Part shown: positions 40,247 to 51,645 of the stretch, piece by piece
How the letters are laid out: every line of letters starts with the position of its first letter
Position numbering within the stretch: the stretch's first letter is position 1
Source: Zygnema cylindricum
Lineage: Eukaryota; Streptophyta; Zygnematophyceae; Zygnematales; Zygnemataceae
NCBI GenBank assembly: GCA_037447655.1
Contig: JBBHKE010003042.1
Location: 64,001-119,807 of the forward strand
Length of the DNA stretch: 55,807 bases
Direction: 5' to 3'
Program-made: the position numbers and the translations under genes
The notes under the pieces: generated by a model
What the model was told of the DNA's origin: nothing
The model's input: only the letters and a program-made list of their open reading frames with translations
Database searches by the model: none

Positions 40247-40957
40247 TTAATTCAGCAAAAAGGCAACCTAAAAGTACCACACAAATGGCCACTTTGACCA
40301 GCTTACACTTAACACTACAAAATCCACTTAGGCTTACAACACAGCTCACTTAGAGCTCACACTTAACAATATACTGACAGAGTTTCAAGCACATTTGAAG
40401 CACAAACTCTGTTCAGTCACAAAGTGACACACTCACAAAGACAACCTTAAATGTCACTTTCCTTAGTGAACTTATACAAGTTAATTCTATCAAACGTCTA
40501 ACTCCTACTTTATACAAACAAGACTATCTAACTATCTATCTACCAATAAGATCACTGTAGGCGCACTATCGTACTGCCGGTTGCACTGCCTAGTGCACTT
40601 AATTCTAATTACAATTTCCTGCTGCAAATAACCCTGATTTGTCCTTACGTAATTCATACTGATCGGTACTATGATTGTACTTGGTGATCTAATGTACACC
40701 GACTTTCTCCAACACCAATAAGGAGTCTGTACGTCGACAATTGAAATTGTCCATATAATCCGCGGTGATTTCCGTCCGTAGGTTGTAACACAATGTTACA
40801 TTCACAGAATTCTTTTAGTATTATGTTTTTTTTCGTCTGACGCGTTAGAATTCTGTGACGTCTCTTTAAAGTAGAAATCATTTCGTCGCTGGTCATCGCT
40901 ATTCCAGCGACGAGATTATCTCATTGCTGAGAGTCCATAGTTTTCCCAAAAATAATA
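40240..40957 (-). repeat. 5' LTR of copia element 2
   Basis: Matches 35247-35995 with scattered substitutions and small indels. The inner boundary is uncertain because about 20 bp of the 3' LTR end have no counterpart here. Confidence 0.85.
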
Positions 40958-40962
40958 CATAA

Positions 40963-41269
40963 TTCTCGGTTTTTTTCGTTAAAAAAAAAAATGAGATGCT
41001 TGTTTTGAAAAAGTATGTTGTCAATTATGATGGCTACATTTGGATAAACCAATTTTATGTAATGGTTGTTGTATAGAAGTTTCACTATCATATATGTTGT
41101 TGTTTTAACATTTTCCTCTCATACATGCACTTCTACACTTCGTGGGGATCATGCTTTCCATTTTGAACTGGAGGCAATCTAATGATTGGAAAGAGCCCAA
41201 ATTAAGTAGTATATGCCACCAATAACAGTCATCATGTACGAGCCTTGTGTTTATGGGATGTTTTTCCAA
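40963..41269. other. Gene-less copy of the 3' flank (segment B)
   Basis: TATGTTGTCAATTATGATGG, ATTTGGATAAACCAATTTTATG and GGGATCATGCTTTCCATTTT parallel the copy II flank from ~34150. The gene body itself is absent, so this duplicated unit begins about 260 bp downstream of where a stop codon would be. Confidence 0.75.
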
Positions 41270-41465
41270 AAATAAAATATGCAATGTCTAGTGTTCAATT
41301 TTTAGTGTGCAATGTCTAATTACAAAAACAGACTTCTAATTTTGAATCTACAATGTTCAAATGCCAACATTCAATGGCCAACCTCCAATGCGTATTGCCC
41401 AAAATCCATCCTAATGTGTTGTGTCGTGTATTCAATTTCTAATCTCTAGTGGTAAATGTTCAATT
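41270..41465. repeat. GTCCAAT module, copy 4
   Basis: GCAATGTCTAGTGTTCAATTT, GCCAACATTCAATGGCCAAC, CCAATGCGTATTGCCCAAAA, TCTAGTGGTAAATGTTCAATT. Confidence 0.8.
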
Positions 41466-41504
41466 ATTTTGTAAATGAGAACTTGTGCCATATCAAGAAG
41501 AGGA

Positions 41505-41850
41505 CGGGGGGAGGGAGGGAATAGGGGGGAGAGATAGGAGGGGAAAGGGGAGAGGAGGAGAACAGAAAAGAAAGGAGGGGGAAGGGGGAGGTAGGGAGGG
41601 AAGGGACGAAGAAGGGAGAGAGGTGGACGGGTAGGAGGAAAGGAGGGATGGAGGAACAGAGAGAGGGGGAGGAGAGGAGAAAAAGAAGGGGGGAGAGTGA
41701 AAGTGAGGGAAGGGGGAAGAGAGGGGGGGAAGGGGGAGGTGGGGAAGAGGAGGGGGGAAGAGGACGGGTGAAGAGGGGGACAATAAGGAAGGGAGGGAAG
41801 GAGAGAAGGTGAGGAGGATGAATGGCAAAAGGGAGGGAGGGAGCGATAGG
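41505..41850 (+). repeat. Polypurine tract, segment B
   Basis: GGGGGGAGGGAGGGAAT to AGGGAGGGAGGGAGCGATAG, almost pure purines over ~345 bp. Followed by ACACCACAACGCACAAAGGC as behind copy II. Confidence 0.9.
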
Positions 41851-42133
41851 ATCCATAAAACACCACAACGCACAAAGGCACAATCACTCAGGCGTAAGCA
41901 TTTCAAATCCACATACATTTGTTTAACATCGAAGAAACATTTCGGAAAAATAATTTTTATATATACCTATATATAATGTTTTTTTTTCATTATTTTCTTC
42001 ACTCCTCTCACTCTCCTACTTCCTCCAAAGGTTACATTAAAACATGATTCCGATGAAACACATTCTGCCACTACTACCTCCATACTTAAGTAACTCAAAG
42101 ATGTCGCCACACTTGTGAGCATGCGATGCCTAT

Positions 42134-42700
42134 TGTTGAGATTCTGAAGAAGTGGCCAAGACAGGTAGCTAAGGAAAACAAATCTCTATATGAGAAGCAA
42201 CAAATCTCTATATGAGAAAGCAAGGCTTAATTACTGAACAAGAAAGAAGATAGATTATGCGACAAAATAAGCACTCAGTGCAAAAATAGCAGCAGCGAAA
42301 ATGTGGAGAGAATCATTCAGTAGATTGAGGATTGATGATTGATACATAGCTTTGGTACATTTTTATATATGTAGGTGTCGTGTAGGCCTATGAACTTGCG
42401 TGTCACGTAAAGAAATAGAATCTAACTTGTGACACATGTAGACCAATCAAAGACCGCCAAGTACAAAATGTTCGCATGCTTTTTCGTCACGTATACTCAA
42501 AATTTGCGGCTACTTGACTTCCCGTACACTACAAGTCAAGGACCACGTTTTCACAAAAACTTGACGTCTACGTATATGTACGTTCATGTCTATCAATCGT
42601 ACATATAACTAAAAAGACTCCGGTTGATTTATTCACACGTCACTTTGACTATGTTTGACTTTCTAGTCCTTAGCTGAAAATGGACGCAAAAATCTTAACA
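42134..42700 (-). repeat. 3' LTR of copia element 3
   Basis: 567 bp. It shares GAAGATAGATTA, GTGTCGTGTAG, AAAGACCGCCAAGTACAAAA and GACTCCGGTTGATTTATTCA with the other LTR. Small indels near 42145-42210 distinguish the two. Confidence 0.88.
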
Positions 42701-42814
42701 CCCCCTGTCTGGGTCATTTTCTGCATACTATCAATTGTCCTCACTAAATAGGACCAACTCTTGTGAGCTAATTCCAAAATCAAATTTTAAACCTTTCTTT
42801 CCAATTTGTTCTCT

Positions 42815-44335
42815 CTAACTAACAAGTCTTCTTGAACACATAAAATCCCTACCAGTAGTGCTCCTCCTTGTGTCGAGGTCGCCGTCTTCGTGACATCTTT
42901 GAAAGGCCTCGTCTCCCATTTTGTTGTCAAGTTTGATTTTCCAACACTTAGGACTTTGTTTTAGACCGTATATAGATTTGTGTAGTTTACACACCATGTG
43001 TTCTTTTCTTGGTTCTATCATGCCCTCTGGTTGTTCCATGTACACTTCTTCCTCTAAATCCCCATTAAGAAATGCAGTTTTGATATCTAATTGATGCATC
43101 TGCATTCCCTCTGTTGCCCCTAAGGCTATTAAACTTCTGAGACTATTAAACTTCACTACTGGTGAGAAAGTCTTAGTGTAATCAACCCCCTCTTCTTGTG
43201 AATACCCCTTAGCTACTAACCTCGTTTTATATCTTTCCACTGATCCATATGATTTCCTCTTAATCTTAAAGACCCATTTACACCCGACAATGTTTTTCTC
43301 TTCTGGGCGTTCTACTAAGGTCCAAGTTTTGTTTTTGATCAGTGATTCATATTCTAATTCTATTGCCTCCATCCATTTTTGAGAATTAGAACCCTCCAAA
43401 GCTTCATGAAAGGTTTTCGGTTTCCCCCTCTGCCGCCGTAAAGCAATAAACTAAACCCACATCTGATGTTTCTTCAATAAGCCGTTTTGGTTTAGCACGT
43501 ATCCGATTAGAAACTCATTGAGGAGTTGCCTTCAATCTTGATTGTTGAATCGGATTCGGAGAGGTTGCAATTTGCGAAGGTTGTTGTGCCGATAACTTCT
43601 CCACTGGTAAAGGTTGAAAGGTTGATGTTCCACCACGGATGACGGAACTGGAATGGAAATTGGCGTCGATGACGAAGGCTCCACTTCATCTTCTCTGCTT
43701 GGAGTACCTGGTGTTTGTGGAGACCCACTTTCCAATTCTTCTTGATTGTTAAGGGGAACAATGACAGCCTCTGGTTCTTCAGACCAAGGGTCAAAACTAC
43801 CTGTCACATCTGACTTCTTTCCTTTCTTTCATCTTTCCTTTCTTTCATCTACAGTCACATCTCGACTAACATGAACTTTCTGTGTAGTTGGGTCATAATT
43901 TTTGTAAGCTTTTCTATTTATGTCATAACCTACAAAGACACCAGTCCAACTTTTCTTTTCAATTTTCTTTGTATTCTGTGCTGGGATGTGAACAAAGGTT
44001 TTGCTTTCAAAAACTCTAAAATGTTTAACATTTGGTTTAAAGCCTGACCAAGCTTCTTCAGGTGTAATATCTTTTAGAAAAGTACTAGGAGAACGATTTT
44101 TAAAATAAACTGCAGTAAGGATAGCTTCAGCCCATAGGTTTTGACTTAGTTTTGCACTATGTACTAAACAACGTGCAATTTCAACCAAAGTTCGGTTAAG
44201 TCTTTCTGATACTCCGTTTTGCCGTGAACTATAAGCTACTGTGAATTCTTGTTGTACCCCCCAAGTTTTGCAGTTTTCCTTAAAAACATTAGAGGTATAT
44301 TCTCCCCCATTATCCGACCTTAAAATCTAGATTCG
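42815..44335 (-). pseudogene. Copia element 3 pol remnant (integrase end, RT start)
   Basis: Integrase C-terminal part (RCLVHSAKLSQNLWAEA, FVGYDINRKAYKNYD) at 44188-43829. The linker is at 43807-43507. The RT N-terminus is at 43399-42815 (LVAKGYSQEEGVDYTKTFSP, HQLDIKTAFLNGDLEEEVYM, YGLKQSPKCW). The sequence then jumps from ..KLDNKMG to DLDTRRSTTG, a normal RNase H motif. An internal deletion thus removed the YVDD active site and most of RNase H. Confidence 0.87.
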
Positions 44336-44344
44336 TTCTCCTGC

Positions 44345-45175
44345 CTAGTTTTCTACCATGGTTTTAAACTCTCCGAATTTCTCAAAGGCTTCACTCTTGG
44401 ATTTCATAAAATACACCCATTTTTTTCTAATGCACTCATCCGTAAACATGATGAAAAATCTAGAACCTCCAGAACTTAAGGGGTGAGGACCGCTCAAGTC
44501 AAAATGAATAAGCTCCAGCTTCCTTCTATTTTTGGGTTCATCATCTTTATGAAATGGAAGCCTTCTTTGCTTACCTTGAGCGCATCCTTCACACACCTTA
44601 AGGTTGTCTTTAGCGTTGACGTCCTCAAGTCCTTTGACCATCTTCTTTTCAATGAGTCGTTTGAGATTGTGCTCTCCCAGATGATCAAATCGTTGATGCC
44701 ATAGCTCCAAAGTTTGTGCTTCTTTGCTGAAATTCATCTGTGCCTCTTCCTCATACAAGCGTAGAGCAAAAATATTCCCTTCCGGATATCCAATGGCGAT
44801 TAGCTTCCCCTCACTTTTGATTTCACACCGCTCACTTTTATTTTTCTCAAATTCGACTTTTAGTCCACTCTTCACAGCATGGATAACACTGAAAAGGTTA
44901 TGCTTTAAACAGGGTAAGTATCAAACATCTTTTAAATGCCCTTCATGACTACCATTATCACAATATAAGTGTAACAAAACCTCGCCTATTAAACTGGTCT
45001 CTATAATCTTATCATCTGCTAATACAATTTGTCGAGGATTCTGTAATGCCGTCAGAGAAGAAAAGATGGACTTGTCATTACACATATGATGAGATGCCCT
45101 AGAATATATAATCCATTTACTTTTCTGAGCATTTGAGTGTGTGAGAAAAAGTTTAGTCTCATCCTGAATGGTCAT
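44345..45175 (-). pseudogene. Copia element 3 protease and integrase N-terminus
   Basis: The protease active site is mutated to WIIYSRASHHMC (Tyr and Arg in place of Asp and Gly). The integrase zinc finger survives as WHQRFDHL..CEGCAQGK. The first catalytic Asp is in the context IHFDLSGP. Separated from the rest by stops. Confidence 0.85.
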
Positions 45176-45179
45176 GGCA

Positions 45180-45980
45180 AATGATGGTTTGTTCTGTTTG
45201 TTCTTGTCTTTATTATGACAAACTGTAGACTTATGACCTGGTTTTCCACAACTGTAACAAACAATCTTTTTCTTGAAGTTTTCAGTTTCTTTTTTTTTAA
45301 ATTTACAATCAGCAGTTTGATGATTGGTTTTCTCACATATAGCACAAGCAGTTATTGACTTAGTACGTTTTACTAACTGTTTGCCTTTGGCATAAAAAGT
45401 TGTATCTGACTCTTTTTCCTCTTTTCTTTTAATTTCAACTTCTTCCTAAATGAAATGCTGACATACTACATCAAAGTCTAAAGTAGGTTTACTTTTCAAA
45501 GCCAATACTGTGATGGCAATGATGGCAATGACCTAAACAGTGTGAGGATCAAATCATCATCATTCAATGTTGTGCCGACTGCGGCTAACCGTAACTTAAG
45601 CTCTTTCAGTCTATTAATATGGGTTTCCATAGTATCTCCACTCTCCATACTAAAGTCCACCAATTTGTTTTTTAATTGCATAATATTTGACGGATTAGTA
45701 CGCTCATGTACAGTCTTTAATTTATCCCACATAGCCTTAGGTTTTTCTAACTCAACTATGTGTAAAAGTTGACTGTCTTCCACTGCTAGAAAAATTAATG
45801 TCGTTGCCTCTTCTTCTCTTTTATCATATCCTGCTGCCATTACAGCTTCAGTAGGTTTCAGTTCAGTGCGTGCTACAATACCCTAGTAATTCTTATATTT
45901 TAGAATACGGGTCATCTTAGCTTTCCATAGTAAATAATTACTACCATTAAATTTTTGGATGTCTGTAATTTTACCTAAAG
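45180..45980 (-). pseudogene. Copia element 3 gag remnant
   Basis: The UBN2-type gag core (PKAMWDKLKTVHE, MQLKNKLVDFSM, INRLKELKLRL, LTLFRSLPSLP) lies at 45840-45496. Further on are zinc-knuckle residues CYSCGKPGHKSTVC near 45260-45215. The head after the primer site reads KFNGSNYLLWKAKM, then a stop near 45890. Confidence 0.85.
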
Positions 45981-45991
45981 CTCTGATACCA

Positions 45992-46558
45992 TGTTGAGAT
46001 TCAGAAATAGAGGCCATAGGATCGATCAATTACAAGACAGGAAGCTAAAGAAAACAATTCTCTATATGAGAAAGCAAGGCTTATTTACTGAACAAAAAAG
46101 AAGATAGATTAATTGCACGACAAAATAAGCATTCAGTGCAAAACTAGCAGCAGGGAAAATTTTGGAGAGAATCATTCATAGATTGATGATTAATTTTCAA
46201 TGATAGCTTTGGTACATTTTTATATGTGTAGGTGTCGTGTAGACCTATGCAACTTGAGTGTCACGTAAAGAAATAGAATCTAACTTGTGACACACGTAGA
46301 CCAATCAAAGACCGCCAAGTACAAAATGTCCGCATGCTTGTTCGTCACGTATACTCAAAATTTGCGGCTACTTGACTTCCAGTACACTACAAGTCAAGGA
46401 CCATGTTTTCACGAAAACTTGACGTCTACGTATATGTACCTTCACGTCTATCAACCGTACATATAACTAACAAGACTCCGGTTGATTTATTCACACGTCA
46501 CTTTGACCATGTTTGACTTTCTGGTCCTTAGCTGAAAATGGACGTAGAAATCTTAACA
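45992..46558 (-). repeat. 5' LTR of copia element 3
   Basis: 567 bp, ending on the inside with TGTTGAG before the TGGTATCAGAGC primer site. Clearly diverged from the 3' LTR, so the element is older than element 1. Confidence 0.88.
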
Positions 46559-47869
46559 AACCCTCCATAATTCTCCCACTAGTCGTACATAATTCTCTCG
46601 CTTGTTGTCTTGAACAAAAGGACACTCAATTTCTAGATTAGGACCAAAGAATCCATAACAACAGCAATGTCAAAATTACTTGACAAACCTAAACGTACAT
46701 CATGAAATTAGCTATAAGCATTAACAACGCTAATTGAGGGACCCCAAATTTTTACCCTCGAACCTAAAATATAAGTTGTTTTTCTTATTGTTTTTTTACG
46801 TTAATATAGGAATTGTTTAATCAACGTTAATAACTCTAATTTGGACAGTTTTAAATAGTGTAATGTATCAAATGTGTCAATCCGTACAAAAATTGCTCGT
46901 TACTTTGTACAACCGTACAGAAAGAGTTTCAAAGAAACGCGTTGACTCGCGAAAGCGCAAAGCGCACTCAGATTTGATTCCTAGTGATAAAGACGGGGGA
47001 AAATCACGCTTACCCTGTAGACAAATGTAATGGACGCCAACCAAGTATCGTACGAAAAACCTAAACCGTGAACACGAAACGAGACGTACACTTGGAATCG
47101 TGTCAACGAAAACAGAATGCGCGACGTGACGTGCGACCAAATTGAACCATACTAAAGACAAACCAAGGTTGCTAAATTGACATCAACATTGCAAAATCTA
47201 AACAGTTTTCGCGGACCAAATGGGATTCGTTTCGTTTTGTTCAAACACACTTTTCCGCTTTCATTTTTTGTACCAATCATTATAGAATCAGCTAGAAGAC
47301 AAAAATGGTAACCGACAACATGAGGCGTCAATAAAATTGGCGCGCGAAAGCGTGAATTACCATTTGTAATCATTTACGCGACAGAACGTAGACGCACCCC
47401 ACGTGACTCTTGTCACGTTAAGGGCAACGCGTAATGCATACACAAAGGTAAGTTTTTACGGTTTCGGGAAACGTGTTTCACATAGAAGCAGTTACAATTG
47501 AGTGTTGCGTCCAACTGCTTCACGGAACTCCGTGATGGAAAAGTAAAAAGCACAGGAAAGGAAAACATATATAGTCATTTACTTTTTTTTCTTAATGCTC
47601 AACTCTAGAAGCGATAGTATGACAACTGTTTGTCCTATTTTTTTATTTTTTTTTTCAAGTTAACGATTTTTGCTTTTTTTTTTTTTAGGAATTCACCTTA
47701 CCCACACTTATTATTGTGGCAATCTTGAGAAGCTCAGCCAAGGCATCTAGTTAGTATTTAGTATTTTTAAAGCATATCGAACTTTATTGCAAAACGTGCG
47801 ATGGAAAACCAAAGGTACAAAAGAAAGGGGAGAAAAAATGTATTTAGGACATGGAGTTTAAAATAAAAT
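46559..47869. other. Gene-free stretch, partly duplicated
   Basis: 46559-46620 continues segment B (CCTCCATAATTCTCCCACTAG, GTCGTACATAATTCTC). 46700-46880 has MITE-like words (CATTAACAACGCTAATTGAGG, ACGTTAATAACTCTAATTTGG). 46850-47010 resembles 9070-9260. Short frames at 46877-47373 on the minus strand have no recognisable domain. Confidence 0.5.
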
Positions 47870-49180
47870 ACGATAGATGTCAATTTAAACATAAGCTTCA
47901 CTTCTATCCGCGCTAAGAATCGATGCTTTTGACTTTTTGTCGTATGCGGAAATGAAAGTGGGAGTCCACCACCTCCAAAAAATATTCCCCGGTTGTACGA
48001 GTGTACTGTTTTTGTAATTTTCCTCTATTTTGGCGTATCCAAAGGACTGAGGGTACGGATGTACGTTTTCTAACCTGTTTGACAGTGGATTGGATTTTAG
48101 TATTTTACGCTTGCGTTATTTTTTAGTCTTGGAACTCAGAAAGGTATTGATTTTGGTCAGATATTTTGTTTTATTCGATTCGACTCTAGAAGATGAATTA
48201 AAGTTTGTCGGATATGCTGAGCTGTCGTCAAAGCGCTCCTGTTCGTGATTGTACGGATGACGATGCAGAAACGACAAAAAAACCACTGAATGCTCATCGA
48301 ATTCATGACGCGGCAGAAACACAAAGGCAGTTTTGAGTTTTCGGTTCAAAGCCCGCATACCGACAAAATCTCTAAGTCACTTACATTCAATGCCGTGACA
48401 GAGCGACAAAACAATTTGTGTGCAGTCGGCGCGTCCCAATATTTGTCGTTTTGCCAATGACACGTGGCAAAGGCGGCGGCGGTCTCGCCGTCAGGGCTCC
48501 AATGATTGCTATTTCCATTTTGCCGTCCGACGATTCTTCTGATGCCCATGCGCACTTCCGATGCCGGGAATCAAGGAGCGAATCATAGATCAGAAAGTAC
48601 GAAAACAAGCGAAAATATGTCTAAAAAGATCGTACTGTATGCATGTTATTACTGAAGAATCGTACAATACGAATATATCATGACAATACCACATGTCACG
48701 AGCTTTTACGCTTCTGTACTACGGATGGAAACACTTATTAATGATGTGCTCCGGCGCTTGGGCCGGATTCTACACGTCGGAATACCAATAGCTTTCACAC
48801 GTGCGAAATGATTGCAAGTGTGAACACAACTAAAAACCCGGACAGCAGTTTTCGTCGTTTGCGAAACAGTCACGAGAATGCGCCAAAGAATGACAGAATT
48901 CTCAAGGGCCGAAGGCGATTACAGCAAGCTACCTTGATGTAAGTCGGACCACTCATAATGAGACACGTGTGTAGTGATGAATAGATATTATTGAAATACG
49001 TTGATGGGAAATAGACATGACGTGTGAGTGCACAGTGCACGCGCATTCAAAATTTCAAATTTTATAGTACGACGCGTGCGGCTACAGAAGCACAAATAAG
49101 AATGCTTTTTCCAGCGTGTGGAGCCGCCCTTCATATTTGGCCTTATAGTCTATCCCGTTGTAGAAAAAAGTTTGCCGGGA
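47870..49180. other. Upstream region of copy III
   Basis: Similar to 30060-32250 upstream of copy II: GATGTCAATTTAAACATAAGCTTCACTT-type start, GTCCACC..CCTCC, TGCTGAGCTGTCGTCA, TTTTGCCAATGACACGTGGCA, GCCGTCCGACGATTCTTCTG, GAATCATAGATCAGAAAGT. It confirms that the duplication included kilobases of upstream DNA. No gene seen. Confidence 0.65.
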
Positions 49181-49185
49181 AGACT

Positions 49186-49262
49186 TCCGTACCGTAACGT
49201 ACCGCACCGTACCTTTAATCCTACGGAACTCTATAAAGGCGTCGGCCCTGTGGCCATCCTAT
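49186..49262 (+). promoter_or_regulatory. Core promoter of copy III
   Basis: Three GTAC tetramers in CCGTACC/ACGTACC context (49189-49212), then the TATA box TATAAA at 49232-49237 within GGAACTCTATAAAGGCGT. Transcription should start near 49262, giving a leader of ~105 nt rich in CTCC repeats. Confidence 0.65.
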
Positions 49263-49452
49263 GTAAGTCCTCGTTTTTTGTACTATCCCCTCCCTTCGCC
49301 ACCTCTCTCACTCTCTCTCTCTCTCCCTCCCTCCCTCCGTCCCTCCCTCCCTCCCTCTCTACCGCCATGGCATCACGTCTCGCTCTCCTTCTCATCCTCT
49401 CCCTCCCTCTCCTCTGCTCCTCCGCCGGCCTCCTGAAAGATAACAAACCAAA

Positions 49453-50000
49453 TAAGCTTAGTGCCTGCTTTAAACCATACAAAGCCTTCCACAACCTCCA
49501 TACCTTACCGTTCTTTCTAGGAACTCCTTCTGGAATTTTCATGTACACCTCCTCATCTAATTCACCATTTAAAAGGCCGTCTCTGCATCCATCTGTTAGA
49601 TGTCCATTCCTTCCGTCGCCGCCATTGCAATAATTGCACGTAATGAATCGAAATTAACTACAGGAGCAAGTCTCTGTATAATCAATCCCTTCTTTCTGCT
49701 GAAACCCCTTACATACTAACCGTGCCTTATACTTAAGAATTTCTCCCGAGGCTCCCACCTTTGTCTTAATAACCCACTTTGAGTCTATCGCCTTCTTACC
49801 AACCGGTAAGTCTACTTCTTCAAAACACCCATTTGCTTTCACAGAATTAAATTCTTTCATAAACGCAGGTTTCCACTTCTCCTCCCATCCGTCTGAGTCT
49901 CGAGCCTCTTGATATGATTGAGGATCGGCCGGATGATTTTCCGTAATCGCCTTTCATAAGAGGAAAGATTTTGCGTGTCCTTCTCTAATTTTACAAATTG
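49453..50000 (-). pseudogene. Copia element 4 RT remnant
   Basis: Minus-strand RT start: WEEKWKPAFMKEF, EVDLPVGKKAIDSKW, YKARLVCKGFQQKEGIDY, then past a break MYMKIPEGVPRKNG and LWKALYGLKQA, where the deletion junction follows. It is the closest relative of the element 5 remnant at 15995-17345. Confidence 0.85.
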
Positions 50001-50331
50001 CCCTCAGGTAGCTGGTTTGCTTTTTATATGTCTGGTTTGCTTTTTATATGACTGTCCAGGTCAGAATTATTCCAGTTCCTTCCCTTTAGTTGATCTCTTA
50101 ATTCTCGGTGCATCTTCTGCAACTTCCTTATCTGAATCGCTGCTCTCAATCTTGTCATCATCTTCCTTCTCTAGGGGTGTCTCTTTTGATTCTTGTCATC
50201 GTCTTCCTTCTCTAGGGGTGTCTCTTTTGATGCCACGTTGTTAGTGCGAGTGGGTGATTCTCCAATGACCTTGTCTCCTTGTGATTCAGTGATGGTAAGC
50301 TTAGGTGTCGAAAATTTCTCTAAAGGATTCT

Positions 50332-51585
50332 CTACAAATCGCATCTTCTCTTTGTCTCTACCTCCATCAAAGTTTCTTCCTCTTCCTCCTCCTCTCTTGT
50401 GAACTTCTCATAATGACTCTCCTCCTTATAATCTTGAGCCCGTTTGGACTCATTAGCTCCTTTCACCATCCATTCTAAGTTCTCATTAAACTCCACATTT
50501 TTAGACTCTTTAACCTTTCCAAAAACGGGGTTATAAATCCAATACTGCATTGAATTCTCACTATATCCCACAAAGTATCCTTCCCATGGCCGTGCCGCAA
50601 ACTTTCCCTCTCGATTTCTTTTCTCTTTGTATCCCATAACCTCACATCCCCGAATCCTTAAGTGTTTTACCGTCGGTATTTGTCCACTCCAAAGTTCCTC
50701 CGGCGTTTCATTGCCCAAAGCGAACTTTAATCTCCTGTTGGTAACATGGTTAGCCACCCTGATTGCTTCTCCCCAAAGACGATGTGTGAGTTTCGTCGTA
50801 TGGAGCATGGCCCGCACCATCTCTTGCAATGTCTGATTCTTCCTATCAGCGATTCCATTCGATTGTGGGGAATGAGGAGCCGTGAACTGCTGCTTAATCC
50901 CCATCTCTTTACAATATTCAGCGAAAGCAAGAAATTCACCTCCACGGTCCGATCGTACCGCCTTTACCTGCCTCCCACTTTCCCTCTCAGCCATGACCAC
51001 AATGTCTTTCAATGTTTTTAAAGCGTCTGAATTAGCTTTTAAAAGATACACTCATGTTTTCCTGCTGAAATCATCAACTATCACCATAATGTATTTTTTT
51101 TTTCCAATGGTTTCTAAATGTGTGCCCCCACAAAGATCAACATGGTCAAGGTCTAAAGGGGCATTTGCCTTGAATTGAAGATCTTTCACCGGATGAGGCT
51201 TCCTTTTATGCTTCCTTTTGGTGCATCCTACACATCCGATGACCTTCTCTCCTGTCGCCACGTCAAGCCCTTGAACCGCACCATGCCGAATCATCTCTTT
51301 CATATTACTCTTTGACGTGTGACACATTCGATGATGGCACAACGTGAGATCCTCCTTGTTGACCTCTGCCGAATGAAGGTGCCATTCTTCATCCGCCATT
51401 CTATTTTCTAGTTTTCTCCAAGTTAGCCTACTTTGCATATTTTCAGTTACGATGCCATTTGCAAACGGTCGAGTTTTACTACTTAAAATGATTCTGCCTC
51501 CTTCCATACATGTAGCTCTTCCACCTTTCTTCTGAAGTTGTGGGATGTTTAAGAGATTGATGCATCTGCCTCGATGATAAAGCAC
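50332..51585 (-). pseudogene. Copia element 4 integrase
   Basis: Two near-adjacent frames. 51585-51052 has the zinc finger HHRMCHTSKSNMKEMI..CVGCTKRK, the first catalytic context DHVDLCGG and IMVIVDDFSRKT. 51051-50332 has RSDRGGEFLAF, SPQSNGIADRKNQT (Asp where Glu is usual) and the C-terminal GYFVGYSENSMQYWIY. The Glu/Thr-rich linker contains a 38-bp tandem duplication at 50157-50232. Confidence 0.87.
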
Positions 51586-51645
51586 AATGTTAAAACTTAC
51601 TCTATTGACTCTTGTAATCCCTTCCCTATCCTGTGTCGGTATATC

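Larger units (their letters stand above)
35247..40957 (-). mobile_element. Copia element 2: degenerate, TA...CA-ended
   Basis: Minus-strand copia element of 5711 bp. Target duplicate CATAA (35242-35246, 40958-40962). The related empty site CGTACATAATTCTC at 46584-46597 supports it. The 3' LTR (minus orientation) is 35247-35995 (749 bp) and the 5' LTR is about 40240-40957, with a ~20-bp loss at its inner end. On the minus strand the LTR starts TATTATTTTTGGG and ends GTAGCACA: TA...CA ends, a known rarer class in Copia. A polypurine tract ends GGGGGGGG before the 3' LTR. gag and pol are broken into about eight pieces. Confidence 0.9.
42134..46558 (-). mobile_element. Copia element 3: deleted, no target duplication
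   Basis: Minus-strand element of 4425 bp. LTRs 42134-42700 and 45992-46558 (567 bp each, TGTTAAGA...CTCAACA on the minus strand). The primer site is TGGTATCAGAGC (minus strand, 45991-45980), the standard 3' end of initiator tRNA. The polypurine tract ACAGGGGG abuts the 3' LTR. The flanks CCTAT and AACCC join exactly to the un-inserted CCTATAACCC at 35194-35203, so no duplication is present. Confidence 0.9.
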
